Assembly: GCA_026129905.1 (NCBI GenBank)
Contig: JAHCHE010000007.1
Location: forward strand, 1 to 64,000
From: Bryobacteraceae bacterium
GTDB taxonomy: Bacteria > Acidobacteriota > Terriglobia > Bryobacterales > Bryobacteraceae
Direction: 5' to 3'
DNA: 64,000 nucleotides
Notes under the pieces: model-generated
Told to the model about the DNA's origin: nothing
Databases searched by the model: none
What the model saw: only the letters and a program-made list of their open reading frames with translations
Shown: piece after piece, positions 42,679 to 52,090 of the stretch
How the letters are laid out: each line of letters opens with the position of its first letter
Numbering within the stretch: the first letter of the stretch is position 1
Translations under genes and position numbers: made by a program

Positions 42679-44178
42679 CTATCCGACCAGGCGTACCCTG
42701 AAAACCGTCGCCAGCATTCCAATCACGGTGAAGGCCGTGAATAGAATACAACTGCCCCAGGCGAACCAAATCTCGAATTTCGACGGATAAAAGACTTTAT
42801 TGTCTTTCGGAATCACCGTCAGGCAGTAATAAATGTTCAGGATGAAGATCACCGGAGCGATGAAGAACGCTTGTGTAGAAGCCACCAGCACCAGGAAGAC
42901 CGGCTCAGGGATGCCGGCAATCACCAGTACCGCCGTCACCAGCGAGAAGATCATCGTGACCCGGTAGATGTTGTACTCGGAGTACCACGTGCGCCTCTGC
43001 TCCGGAGTCAGTTCGGCCTTTTCCATTCCCTGCAGCCGCGCCGTGCCCCGGAAGATGTTGCGGCAGCAGGCGGCAAATACCCGGGGCCAGCCGTCAAAGT
43101 AGCCGAACGCGGTGGCGTACAGCGCGGCGAACGCGCCCAACAGAAACAGCACCATCGACCACGAGCCGACGCTCTTGGTAAAGATGGAGGCGATCTCGCC
43201 CATCACCGCCGGCCCTTCCAGAGCGCTCGGATACAGCCACACCGCCGCCAGGACCAGGAACACCACGCCGATCCCGAACGAGACGATGTGGCCGATGCGG
43301 AAATCCCACAGCTCGATCTTGAACCAACGCTCGCAGTACTCGCGTACGTGAGGCGGCAATATCGACGTTCGGATGGCGAGATCTTCTTTGCGCGGCGCGA
43401 ACGGGTTGAACGGCCGGGCCAGGCCCGCCGCCTCCAAACGGTTCCGAATGCCCGGCAGCCCAACGTTCTTGGCTTTTCCCCATTCCGACGCTTGCAATGA
43501 TACGTCGATGCCGGTGGGCAGCAGACCGAGAAACGCCGCGATGATCAGCCAGGAGCCTTCCGGCGTGCTGATGCGGAAGAAGTTTTCCACCGCCGCCAGC
43601 GGCGCGGGCCTGAGGAAGTACACGATGCCGGTGGAAACCACCAGCACGCCCGCCAGCACGCGGCTGAATGATTCTAGAGCCTGGTAACTGCCGCGCCAGA
43701 TGATGGCCACCGAGATGACGCCGAGCACGAGAGCGTGCACCTCCATCGGAACCGGCCAGTGCAGAATGTGCGTGAATGCGTAGTAGACCACCGCCGAGGT
43801 CGCGATCAGACGTCCCGCCTGTCCGACGGCGCACTGCAGCAGCGTGATCGCCAGCAGGTACCACAGCGGCCATTTCTTCCACGCGGTGCCGTAGGCCTCC
43901 ACCAGGCTCTTTCCCGTGGCATTCGTGAAGCGGAACGCCATCTCGAAGCCGTGGTACTTGAAGATGTACGCCGCCGGCACGCACCACAGCAGGGCATAGG
44001 CGAATCGCGCGCCCGCCGTCGGCGCCGTGACCACATGGCTGGTTCCCATGCCGGTCATCATCAGTACGATCCCCGGACCAAATGCCCGGAGCATGCTGGC
44101 GAAGTCCATCGGCGGCAGCTTCAGGTCGTCCCACTCCGATACCGCGGACGTTGTCTTTACTCTTGGATCTGCGCTCAT
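42679..44178 (-). CDS. Nramp-related membrane transporter lacking canonical metal motifs
   Basis: 499 residues with about 11-12 membrane segments. Overall it matches Nramp-family proteins annotated in acidobacteria and planctomycetes. The helix 1 metal motif DPGN of true Nramp is not present: the equivalent region reads GPGIVLMMTGMGTSHVVTAP. The helix 6 MPH motif is replaced by FLGLLPTGIDVSLQASEWG. A large insertion of about 45 residues (NRLEAAGLARPFNPFAPRKE and after) lies between helices 6 and 7. Mn/Fe transport is therefore doubtful. It could move another cation, or work as one of the Nramp-related proteins of unknown substrate. The gene stands alone, convergent with GH20. Confidence 0.75.
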   Translation of the reverse strand: MSADPRVKTTSAVSEWDDLKLPPMDFASMLRAFGPGIVLMMTGMGTSHVVTAPTAGARFAYALLWCVPAAYIFKYHGFEMAFRFTNATGKSLVEAYGTAWKKWPLWYLLAITLLQCAVGQAGRLIATSAVVYYAFTHILHWPVPMEVHALVLGVISVAIIWRGSYQALESFSRVLAGVLVVSTGIVYFLRPAPLAAVENFFRISTPEGSWLIIAAFLGLLPTGIDVSLQASEWGKAKNVGLPGIRNRLEAAGLARPFNPFAPRKEDLAIRTSILPPHVREYCERWFKIELWDFRIGHIVSFGIGVVFLVLAAVWLYPSALEGPAVMGEIASIFTKSVGSWSMVLFLLGAFAALYATAFGYFDGWPRVFAACCRNIFRGTARLQGMEKAELTPEQRRTWYSEYNIYRVTMIFSLVTAVLVIAGIPEPVFLVLVASTQAFFIAPVIFILNIYYCLTVIPKDNKVFYPSKFEIWFAWGSCILFTAFTVIGMLATVFRVRLVG

Positions 44179-44262
44179 TTAGACAAGCTCGGATACTTCC
44201 ACCCTGGCCCGGTCATGGCGTCCGTTCCGGCCTCTCCGGGCCGGCCCCGCGCCTGACGCTCC

Positions 44263-46128
44263 TCACAGGCCCGCCTGATAGTTGCCGATCGCCTCGGAGG
44301 TTCGAAGGCGCCGGTCATACCATCGAAGTCTCTCCATCTTACCAATCAGGTTCGGACCGATGCGGAGCGTCGGGCCGCCTTGCGGCGTATTCAGGTTTGG
44401 ATTGAACCGGCCCCAGCCAAACTGCCGGTACTCGCCTCCGTCGCAAAGCTTTCCATCGATGATGAAGCTGATGATCTTGGGACCCCCGTCCACCACGACC
44501 GCGACGTGGTGGCGGCGGCCGGCCTCCAACATGCCCGGGTCGGACATCCACCGGCTTTCAGTCCGCGCGTCGTTGAGTATCAGTTCCAATTGGCGGTCGC
44601 CGGCAGCCTGCAGGCAGACGCCTTGGCCGCTGGAGGTCCGGTTGTCCAGCAGGATCTGTCCCTTTTCCAGCCCCTCGAACGTCACCCACAAATCGATGGA
44701 GAAGCCGCTGCGAAAGTCCTGGGCGCCGTGGTCCGGCCGGCGGGAGTCGCGAGCGAGGAAAGCCGGCAGCCGCGGCATCGGCGTCTCGCCGGGCACAGGC
44801 GCGCGAAGATCCAGCAACAGCCCCGCCGCCGCCACGGACCGGTTCTCGAACTGGCCCCACAGCCCTTCCACCAGCGCCGGCTCGATCTCGTGCACGCGGG
44901 CGGTCTCCTTCTGCGTCTCGGTGAGGAAATAGCGGCCGCCATCTTCCACCAGGTCCGGATAGCTCATCCGGATGTAGGGATCGTCGTCGTAGAGAACGAT
45001 CTCCGGCTGCGACCAGCGGATGACCTTGCCTTCCGCCGAATCCACCTCGACCCCTCCGGCAAGCCACACGGGATTGCGGTCGTTGTAAGCCATCGTCCGC
45101 CGGCTCGGGTGCTCGCGGATGAACCGCCCGCCATGGTTGTGAAACCAGTACAGGTACTTGCCGTTGGCGCAGCGCCAAGCGAAATTAGCGGCCCGCGGGT
45201 GCTTCACCAGGCGCCCGTCGGCGTACCTCATGTACCTCGGCTCATCCCAGCGCCGGCCTCCGTCGCGGCTATAGGAAACCACCGGCTGGCCGTCGATGGA
45301 CCGGTACACGCTGAAGAAGGAGCCGTCGCCGAGAACCGAGAAGCTCTGCTCCTCCGCCACGGGACCCCCGCCCGGCGGCGTCCGAAGTCCCGCCTCGCCG
45401 TCCGGCAGCGTCTCCCACCGGATCTTGCGCGGATCGGATTCCGAGAGAATGTTCTCGCTTCGCAGCAACACGCCTTCGCTGGAGGTGAAGAATCCCTCGC
45501 CGAATCCCCCCACCTTGTGCAGCGGGACGAAGCCGGCGCCGGCGTGAGCGAAGGCCTTGCCCACGTTCCAGAAGAACCGTAGCGCGCCGCCGTAAGGATT
45601 GCGGCCGTCGATCTCGAACTCTCGAACCGGAATGTCATAGCGTTCGGCCGACCAGGAGCGGCCGTGGTCGTCGCTGTACTTTAATACGAAATGCCCGAGG
45701 CTGTCCACGCGGTTGCACCAGCCGCCGGCGTACGGAGGATCGTCCGCTTTCACCCGGCGGACGTTGTCGGTGTTGTGGTTGTAGAAAATGTAGACGCGCC
45801 CCGCGGGCGCCTTGAGCATGACCGCGTACGAAGCCTCGGGCGGGCCCGCCGGTTCCACGTCCACCGGCGGCGACCAGGTCCGGCCCTGATCCTCGCTTCG
45901 GATTGTTACCACGTGCTGGCCTGCCTGCCCCTCCAGGCCCGCGCCCGTTGTAAGGCAGACGAGCCACGCGCCGTCGTTCGTCTTTACGATGTAGGGCTGG
46001 TCCGCGTACGTCTCGGTGGGTATCTCAAGGCCCGCCCGAATGTTCCTTCGATCCGGGACAGGGTGATCCTGCGCCGTCAGAGGCGCCAGCGCGAGCAGAC
46101 CCGCCATCGCGGCGGTACGGAGCGTCAT
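44263..46128 (-). CDS. Secreted sialidase-like BNR-repeat protein with LamG domain
   Basis: 621 residues with a signal peptide (MAGLLALAPLTAQ). The first 400 residues are a beta-propeller with Asp-box-like repeats: SEDQGRTWSPPVDV, YSDDHGRSWSAERY and YSRDGGRRWDEPRY. The C-terminal 200 residues form a concanavalin/LamG domain (FSIDLWVTFEGLEKGQILLD, then HHVAVVVDGGPKIISFIIDG). It probably binds or cleaves a glycan outside the cell. The full arginine triad of true sialidases could not be confirmed by eye, so sialidase activity is unproven. It is a single gene, 26 bases downstream of the VWFA gene. Confidence 0.8.
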   Translation of the reverse strand: MTLRTAAMAGLLALAPLTAQDHPVPDRRNIRAGLEIPTETYADQPYIVKTNDGAWLVCLTTGAGLEGQAGQHVVTIRSEDQGRTWSPPVDVEPAGPPEASYAVMLKAPAGRVYIFYNHNTDNVRRVKADDPPYAGGWCNRVDSLGHFVLKYSDDHGRSWSAERYDIPVREFEIDGRNPYGGALRFFWNVGKAFAHAGAGFVPLHKVGGFGEGFFTSSEGVLLRSENILSESDPRKIRWETLPDGEAGLRTPPGGGPVAEEQSFSVLGDGSFFSVYRSIDGQPVVSYSRDGGRRWDEPRYMRYADGRLVKHPRAANFAWRCANGKYLYWFHNHGGRFIREHPSRRTMAYNDRNPVWLAGGVEVDSAEGKVIRWSQPEIVLYDDDPYIRMSYPDLVEDGGRYFLTETQKETARVHEIEPALVEGLWGQFENRSVAAAGLLLDLRAPVPGETPMPRLPAFLARDSRRPDHGAQDFRSGFSIDLWVTFEGLEKGQILLDNRTSSGQGVCLQAAGDRQLELILNDARTESRWMSDPGMLEAGRRHHVAVVVDGGPKIISFIIDGKLCDGGEYRQFGWGRFNPNLNTPQGGPTLRIGPNLIGKMERLRWYDRRLRTSEAIGNYQAGL

Positions 46129-46154
46129 ACGTCGTTCATATCACGCGGGGCCGT

Positions 46155-47729
46155 TCAGTGCGCGAAGTAACCGGTCCGGCTCCGCACCTTGGCGCCCGGC
46201 CGTTTCACTTTGATCTGGACTCTGCGCCAGGAGCCGTCGAAATCCTGATTCCGCGGGTAGTAGGCGATCGTATACACGCTTCGCAGCTCTTCCGCCACTT
46301 GCGGGTAGACCGATTCGAGGTCTTGAATGGACTGCGCCGGGAACAGGCGGCCGCCGCTGACCTGCGCAAGCCACGACATCCGCTCGCGGGCCCGGCGCGC
46401 CCACGCCGGCGGCGGCACGCGCGTGAACGGATCGAGAAAGACGGGGTAGATCGCCATGTTCATGCCTTCGGCCGCGCGCGCCAGCTTGTTATAGTTCACC
46501 TTCGACGGCGCGCCGACGCCCTGAAGCTGGTTGTCCACGCCATCGCTGATAATCACCAGGGCGTTGCGCTCCGACGGCCGCTGCCGGAACTCCTGCGCGT
46601 ACGCCAGTACGATGGAGTCATAGATCGGCGAACCGCCGGAAATGTCCGGAATGGCGTCAATCAGCTCTTCCAGCTCTTTCCGGTCTTCCGTCAACGGCGC
46701 CATGACCTGGAAAATATTGTTCGCCAGCGCGTAGGCGGCCACTCGGTCGTGCCGCCGCGTGATGTCCACAAACCGCTTCGCCGCTTCTTTCATCGCTGCC
46801 CGGTCCCGCTGCGTGCTGCCGCTCAGATCGAGCAGCAACGCGAGGTTGAAAGGAACGTCTTCGGACCCGGCGAATGTCACCGTCTGCGGGACATTGTCCT
46901 CCAGCACCTCGAAATCTTCCGGCTTCAGGTCCTTGATGGGATGGCCGTCGTTGTTGTTGATGGCCGCCGTCAGGTTCACCAGGCGGACGCTCGACGTGAA
47001 AACAGGCATCCGCTCGTCCGTCGCCGCAACGCCGCCGGAGTTCGCGTCGTCCGAGGCCGTCTGAGGCGCAACCGTTTGGCCTCGCCTGCCGGGCAGAAGT
47101 CCGTCCAGGATGGGCGCCGCCAGCCAAGGGAGTTTCACCGGCGAATCGTCCGGGATCGCCGCCCTGGCCAGCGTCAGGCTGCCCGGCGCTTCCGCCCGTA
47201 CTTCCACCAGGCCGTAGGTGATCTTCATGTCCGGAAGGCGGTCGTTGAGCCGCCAACGGCCCGGCGTTTCCCGGCGCGAGAAGCGGATCCCTTCCGGCAG
47301 CTGCACGTTCGCCGGCGCATTCGCCGCTTCGATAGAAAGCCGCGTCGCTTCCCAAGGCATCGTCAGGCGGATATCTCCGCTCCGGGTCGCCAGACGCACG
47401 TGCGGAATCAGACCCTCCACGGAGATGGCGCCGGTGGTCGTCTGCGCCTGAAGAGGCACGCGGTACGGCATCTGAACTTCGATATCGATCGGCGCCCCGT
47501 CGGGCGGGTTCGCTCGAACCAGCACCACATCGCCTTGCCGGATGATCGCCACGTCGTCCGTCGTCGCCTCGCGCTGCGGAGACGAACGGTTCACCGTGAT
47601 CCGCCCGGCGTCCACTACCCGGACGGAGATGCTCCCCCCCTCGTTCTCCACCGTGACGGTGAGCGCCGGCGCCGTCCGCGCGGCGCAGACGCACAAAGCC
47701 GCAAGGATGATCTGACGTTGAAAACGCAT
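46155..47729 (-). CDS. Secreted VWFA-domain protein, acidobacterial type
   Basis: 524 residues with a signal peptide (QIILAALCVCAARTAPA). An N-terminal DUF4097-like repetitive beta region follows (about 20-195), with VPLQAQTTTGAISVEGLIPH and VRLATRSGDIRLTM. The VWFA-related domain of acidobacteria occupies about 235-524: INNNDGHPIKDLKPEDFEVL, MIDAS site LLLDLSGSTQRDRAAM, and the end SVYTIAYYPRNQDFDGSWRR with VKRPGAKVRSRTGYF. Such proteins are very common in Solibacter-like genomes and probably act in surface protein-protein contacts, not catalysis. It lies just upstream of the sialidase-like gene on the same strand. Confidence 0.88.
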   Translation of the reverse strand: MRFQRQIILAALCVCAARTAPALTVTVENEGGSISVRVVDAGRITVNRSSPQREATTDDVAIIRQGDVVLVRANPPDGAPIDIEVQMPYRVPLQAQTTTGAISVEGLIPHVRLATRSGDIRLTMPWEATRLSIEAANAPANVQLPEGIRFSRRETPGRWRLNDRLPDMKITYGLVEVRAEAPGSLTLARAAIPDDSPVKLPWLAAPILDGLLPGRRGQTVAPQTASDDANSGGVAATDERMPVFTSSVRLVNLTAAINNNDGHPIKDLKPEDFEVLEDNVPQTVTFAGSEDVPFNLALLLDLSGSTQRDRAAMKEAAKRFVDITRRHDRVAAYALANNIFQVMAPLTEDRKELEELIDAIPDISGGSPIYDSIVLAYAQEFRQRPSERNALVIISDGVDNQLQGVGAPSKVNYNKLARAAEGMNMAIYPVFLDPFTRVPPPAWARRARERMSWLAQVSGGRLFPAQSIQDLESVYPQVAEELRSVYTIAYYPRNQDFDGSWRRVQIKVKRPGAKVRSRTGYFAH

Positions 47730-47813
47730 TCCGCGGATCGGACAGCCCTCAATTTCATGTTGTCACGCGGGCGGCCTCGGCGTGGCGCGGCTGCGCACAA
47801 CCCGCGGATGGAA

Positions 47814-50054
47814 TCAGCGGGCGAGCTTTTCCAGGTCCTCCGCGGCCGATTGCACCAGCGCGGCGTGGGCATTTAGAAGCGCGCCGACCCGCGCGATCGA
47901 CGCTTCCGCCAGTTGCCATTTGTTCTGTTCGATCGCCTCGCGCACGGCGGGGATGGTCTTCACGCCATAGCCGGTGTAGTAGCCGGGCGCATAAATCTGG
48001 TGTTTGTACCAGGGCCGGTCCGGAAGTCCCGCCGGGTCGGTCAGCAGGCGTTCGCTCTGGATCAGCTTCCGATTGATCGCGTCGACCGCCTTCAGCGAGG
48101 CCTTGGAACGGGCTTGGTCGTACCGTTCCGCCGCCTGCGTCAGAGCCTCCACCGCGTTCTCGAGCGGCGCGAAGTTCAAGTGGGGCGGAACCGCCTCCAC
48201 CGGCGGCGGTATGAATGTCTTCCTCGGATCGGCGATCGCCTCGTAGACGCCCTCCTCGATCTGCCGGTTGCGCTCCTCGACCTCGTTTCGCTTGCCGGCA
48301 AGCAATTTCTGGAGTTCGTCTACATATTTCTCGATCGTATCGGCGAAATTTGTGAAATCATAGGGCAGCAATTCCGCGCTCGCCAGCCGCATCACTGCCG
48401 TTCCCACCGTCTGTGCCAGCGCCCGCCCGTAAGAGAAATCCGTGTCCGAAAAGCGGGAATACCAATAGTAATCGTCATAAATCGAATGATAAATGCCGCC
48501 GCCGTCCAGGCCTCCGAACGAGAGGTTCAGCGCCGGAATGCCAAGGTGATCGACGAACACGGTATAGTCTGAGCCGGAGCCGAGCGCTCCGATGCGGAAA
48601 TCGGGCCGGCTGCGGAGTTCCTGGCGTTCGCCCGGCGACCTTGCGATTCGCGCGAGCTGCGCGCGTTTCCATACCGTCAGCTTCGTCTCCGGATCGATGA
48701 TGTCGCGCGCGACGTCGTTGATGAATTTCTCCAGCGTGTGGGACCCGCCGGCGGACAGAAATCCACGGCCGTTCGAATCGGTATTGATGTACGCGACGGT
48801 CTTATTCTTAAGCTCGGCGGCGTGAGTTTCGCCCCATTCGGTGGAGCCCAGCAGGCCTTGCTCCTCGGCCCCCCAGGCGCAATAGATGATGGTGCGCCGA
48901 GGCTTCCATCCCTGCTTCAACAGTTCGCCCAGGGCGCGGGCTTCTTCCAGCAGCGCGATCTGGCCAGCCACCGGATCGTCGGCGCCGTTCACCCACGCGT
49001 CATGGTGATTGCCGCGAACTACCCATTCGTCCGGCCGGCCGGCGCCTGGAACGCGCGCGATGACGTTATAGGCCGGTTTGAGGTCCCAACTCGAGGTTAC
49101 CTTCAGGCGCACCCTGGCCGGCCCGGGGCCGATGCGATAGGTGATCGGCAGGCTCCCCCGCCACGGTTCCGGCGCCACCGGGCCTTCCAGCGCCGCCAGC
49201 AGCGGCTCGGCGTCGCCATAGGAAATCGGAAGCACCGGTATCCGGGTGATGGTTTTGGCATCCTTGCGGTCGAGGCGCTTAGCGTCGGCCGTCGCGCCGA
49301 TGCCGGGAGTCAGCGGATCCCCAGGATACAGCGGCATGTCCATGACGCTGCCGCGCTGGACCCCGTCGCGCGGCCGAAACGGTCCCTTGGGAAACACTTC
49401 GCCCTGGAAGTAACCGTCGTCGCGCGGGTCCGAATAGATCAGACAGCCCACCGCCCCCTGCTCGGCCGCCACTTTCGGCTTGATGCCGCGCCACGATCCG
49501 CCGTAACGCGCGATCACAATCGCCCCTTTTACCGATACCCCCAGCCGTTCAAGCTGCTCGTAGTCGGCGGGAACGCCGTGGTTCACGTAGACCAGCGGCG
49601 CGGTGACGTCGCCGTCGGCCGAGTAGGCGTTGTAGGTGGGCAACTGCTCGTCGTGCTGGCCGGACGTGTCGTCGCCGTCGACGGCGGGCTCCTGTAGCTT
49701 CGCCGTAAAGCGCCGGGGCGCCAGCAGTTCGACGGCTCGCTCCGTTGGGGTGGGGAAAAGCACGTTGAACGTCTCGATACGCGCTTCCAGTCCCCATTCC
49801 TGGAACCGCCCAAGAATCCATTCGGCGACTTCCTTGTCGTACGGCGAGCCGAGGTGATGCGGCCTGGCGGACAGCCGCTGCATGTAGGCCCGCAGGTTGT
49901 CGCGGTCAGGAATGGCGCGGAATTTCTCTTCCCAGGTCCGGTGTGGGGCCGCGGCCTCTGCCGAAAAGCCGTCCAGCCGGCGCGGAACATCGCTTGCCGG
50001 CGCCGGCAGCAGGACCACCATCGCAATCGCGGTAAGGCGAATAACTCGAGACAC
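47814..50054 (-). CDS. Secreted M28 family peptidase, glutamate carboxypeptidase II-like
   Basis: 746 residues, starting with GTG behind a perfect GGAGG at five bases. After a signal peptide (LTAIAMVVLLPAPASD) come an N-terminal part, a protease-associated domain insertion (about 130-330), the M28 zinc domain and a transferrin-receptor-like helical C-terminal domain. Zinc ligands are visible as NHHDAWVNGADDP, AWGAEEQGLLGSTEW, YINTDSNGRG and GGIYHSIYDDYYWY. It should remove C-terminal acidic residues from peptides or cleave dipeptides outside the cell. It has the full length of human PSMA-type enzymes. It is single, with 84 bases to the VWFA gene. Confidence 0.92.
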   Translation of the reverse strand: MSRVIRLTAIAMVVLLPAPASDVPRRLDGFSAEAAAPHRTWEEKFRAIPDRDNLRAYMQRLSARPHHLGSPYDKEVAEWILGRFQEWGLEARIETFNVLFPTPTERAVELLAPRRFTAKLQEPAVDGDDTSGQHDEQLPTYNAYSADGDVTAPLVYVNHGVPADYEQLERLGVSVKGAIVIARYGGSWRGIKPKVAAEQGAVGCLIYSDPRDDGYFQGEVFPKGPFRPRDGVQRGSVMDMPLYPGDPLTPGIGATADAKRLDRKDAKTITRIPVLPISYGDAEPLLAALEGPVAPEPWRGSLPITYRIGPGPARVRLKVTSSWDLKPAYNVIARVPGAGRPDEWVVRGNHHDAWVNGADDPVAGQIALLEEARALGELLKQGWKPRRTIIYCAWGAEEQGLLGSTEWGETHAAELKNKTVAYINTDSNGRGFLSAGGSHTLEKFINDVARDIIDPETKLTVWKRAQLARIARSPGERQELRSRPDFRIGALGSGSDYTVFVDHLGIPALNLSFGGLDGGGIYHSIYDDYYWYSRFSDTDFSYGRALAQTVGTAVMRLASAELLPYDFTNFADTIEKYVDELQKLLAGKRNEVEERNRQIEEGVYEAIADPRKTFIPPPVEAVPPHLNFAPLENAVEALTQAAERYDQARSKASLKAVDAINRKLIQSERLLTDPAGLPDRPWYKHQIYAPGYYTGYGVKTIPAVREAIEQNKWQLAEASIARVGALLNAHAALVQSAAEDLEKLAR

Positions 50055-50260
50055 AGTTCCTCCGTGTAACGTCCAATTCTAATCGACGGCCTTGGGGAAA
50101 GCGCGACGGTCAGCTTCGGACGCCGCTACGGCGGGGAGCGATCAGCGCGCTGAGCAGTCCGGTCTCGGGCCGGCAAAAGGTGATACTCGTGTTCGCTCGC
50201 CGATCTGGCCGAATCCGCCGCGCGGAGCTGATTGCGACGCTGAAGGCTGACCGCTTCCCC
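50055..50260. other. Intergenic region, nothing recognised
   Basis: 206 bases upstream of the M28 gene and downstream of the FxLYD-like gene. Apart from the M28 ribosome site at its left end I see no gene, hairpin with a U-tract, or promoter of good quality. Confidence 0.4.
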
Positions 50261-50728
50261 TCAGCCGAATACGATCTGCGCGATTACAAGCTGCGGCAGC
50301 GTCTGATTCCAAGTCGTGGGGATCGTATCGAACGGCAGCCGGAACCGGCGGGACTCCCCGGGATTCAGCACGCCTTCCTTCGCCCGGACGATCGGAACCC
50401 GCTCCCGCAGGATCACCGCTCCATAAGGGTCGTAGAAGACGCAGTTCAACTCCACGAGCCGCACCGGCCGGTCCCCGGCGTTGGTAATTCGCCCCACAAT
50501 CTCCACCAGCGTGTTCCCGAGGGCGTTGTCGGTCGCCTTCATGTCCACTTCGCTGAGCTGGAGATTCCGCGTGTACTGTCTCGCCTCGGCCGTCAGAACG
50601 GGTTCCTCCGGCCCTTCCGCCGGCGTCCTCTCCAGGTAAAAGTAGAGGCCCCCGCCGAGCAGCGCGAGCACGAGCGGAATAAGCAACCGGGCGAGGCGTT
50701 TCGAACGAGGTTTTTCGGTAGGGGTCAT
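50261..50728 (-). CDS. Membrane-anchored FxLYD/DUF2393-like protein
   Basis: 155 residues from ATG 50728 (MTPTEKPRSK). An ATG at 50737 adds three. A basic N-terminus and one membrane helix (LLIPLVLALLGGGLYFYL) are followed by a periplasmic beta-sandwich with LVEIVGRITNAGDRPVRLVE, NCVFYDPYGAVI and GESRRFRLPFDTIP. This is the pattern of FxLYD-type domains, which are typical single-helix-anchored sandwich proteins of unknown role. It follows pmbA by a 12-base gap in the same orientation, so it may be in the tldD-pmbA transcript. No activity can be proposed. Confidence 0.75.
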   Translation of the reverse strand: MTPTEKPRSKRLARLLIPLVLALLGGGLYFYLERTPAEGPEEPVLTAEARQYTRNLQLSEVDMKATDNALGNTLVEIVGRITNAGDRPVRLVELNCVFYDPYGAVILRERVPIVRAKEGVLNPGESRRFRLPFDTIPTTWNQTLPQLVIAQIVFG

Positions 50729-50740
50729 AACCAACAAGCG

Positions 50741-52090
50741 CTATTGGCCGCTGACAGTCATCTCCCGGATCAGGATCGTCGGAGAGGCCGCCGACCCGCG
50801 GAACTCCAAATCGTCGCCTACCTGTTCGATATCCTGAAACATCCGCAACAGGTTGCCCGCGATGGTGATTTCCGAAACCGGGTAAGCCAGCTCGCCATTC
50901 TCGATCCACAGACCCGCCGCGCCGCGCGAGTAGTCTCCCGTCACGTTGTTCACGCCGAAACCCATCAGTTCGGTGACGTACAGGCCGCTCGGCACGGACT
51001 TGATGATGTCGGCCGGCTTCGCCGCGCCTTTCTCCAGATAGAAGTTACCATGGCCGACGCTCGTGTTGCCCGTTACGCCGCGGCTGGCGCAGCCCGTCGT
51101 CCGCAGACCCAGTTTTCGCGCGGTGTACGTGTTCAGCAGGTAGTTCTTCAGGACGCCGTTCTCCACCACCACCGTACGCCGCGACGGCGTCCCCTCGTCG
51201 TCGAATGGCGACGTGCCGAACAGACCCGGAATCGTCGCGTCGTCCACTACCGTGAATGAATCCGAAGCGACCTTCTCCCCCAGCTTACCCGCCAGAAACG
51301 ACGCCTTCCGGTAGACCGCGTCGCCGCTCACCGCGTCGAACAGGTGGCCCACCAGCGAGCGCGCCGCCCACGGTTCAAAGACCACCGGGACCGTTTGCGT
51401 CCGGACTTTCCGGCGGTGCAACCGCCGCAATGCCCTTTGCGCCGCAATCCGCCCCACCAGCTCCGCCGGTTCCAGTTCGGCCGCGCTCCGCGCCGCGGTG
51501 AACCAGTAGTCCCGCTCCATCGACTCGCCCTCGCGAGCTACCGGCAGCGCCGACAGCGAGCAACTGCTCGTCCGGTACGAGCCGGCGAAGCCCCGCGAAT
51601 TGGCGAACGCCCGCCGCCCCAGCGTCGAAGAGAACGTCGCGCCCTCGGAATTGCCGATGCGCGGATCGTACGCGAACGCGGCCTCTTCGGCTTCCCGCGC
51701 CCGCCGGATCTTCTCCTCGGCCTGCATCTCCTCGACATCCGGATGGTAGAGATTCAGAGCGCCCTTCAGCGACCCGAGTTCCTCCGTCTCCGGCAGCCCT
51801 GCAAACGGGTCTTCACCCGTCACCTCCGCCAATTGCAGCGCCGCATCCACCATTCGGTCCAGCCCCTCGGCCGTCAAATCCGACGTATACGCCGAACCGC
51901 TCCGCTTGCCTTTCAGCACCCGCACGCCCGCGGCCCGCGAGCCCGCTTCCTTCAAATTCTCCACTTCGCGCATCCGTACGGTCGTGGAGAACTCCGTCCG
52001 GTCGAGCACGGTGCATTCGGCGTCGCTCGCGCCGCCCCGCAGCGCCTTCCGTACCACCGCCTGCGCCATCTCTTCCAGCGCTTCCTTCAT
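50741..52090 (-). CDS. pmbA: TldE/PmbA-type metalloprotease subunit
   Basis: 449 residues. The open frame runs further upstream, but the ATG at 52090 overlaps the tldD stop (ATGA) and gives the usual N-terminus KEALEEMAQAVVRKALRGGA. It lacks the HExxxH metal motif found in TldD, as expected for the PmbA/TldE partner. It keeps conserved elements such as VEPWAARSLVGHLFDAVSG-like sequence (VFEPWAARSLVGHLF), TVVVENGVLKNYLLNTYTAR, GNTSVGHGNFYLEKG and MGFGVNNVTGDYSRGAAGLW. TldD and TldE form a heterodimeric protease that trims leader peptides or degrades unfolded peptides. Substrates here are unknown. Confidence 0.92.
   Translation of the reverse strand: MKEALEEMAQAVVRKALRGGASDAECTVLDRTEFSTTVRMREVENLKEAGSRAAGVRVLKGKRSGSAYTSDLTAEGLDRMVDAALQLAEVTGEDPFAGLPETEELGSLKGALNLYHPDVEEMQAEEKIRRAREAEEAAFAYDPRIGNSEGATFSSTLGRRAFANSRGFAGSYRTSSCSLSALPVAREGESMERDYWFTAARSAAELEPAELVGRIAAQRALRRLHRRKVRTQTVPVVFEPWAARSLVGHLFDAVSGDAVYRKASFLAGKLGEKVASDSFTVVDDATIPGLFGTSPFDDEGTPSRRTVVVENGVLKNYLLNTYTARKLGLRTTGCASRGVTGNTSVGHGNFYLEKGAAKPADIIKSVPSGLYVTELMGFGVNNVTGDYSRGAAGLWIENGELAYPVSEITIAGNLLRMFQDIEQVGDDLEFRGSAASPTILIREMTVSGQ

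Noticed and set aside
46158-47876. 572-codon plus-strand frame opposite the VWFA gene
   Set aside because: Arg/His-rich antisense translation without homology, while the minus strand has signal peptide and MIDAS motif.
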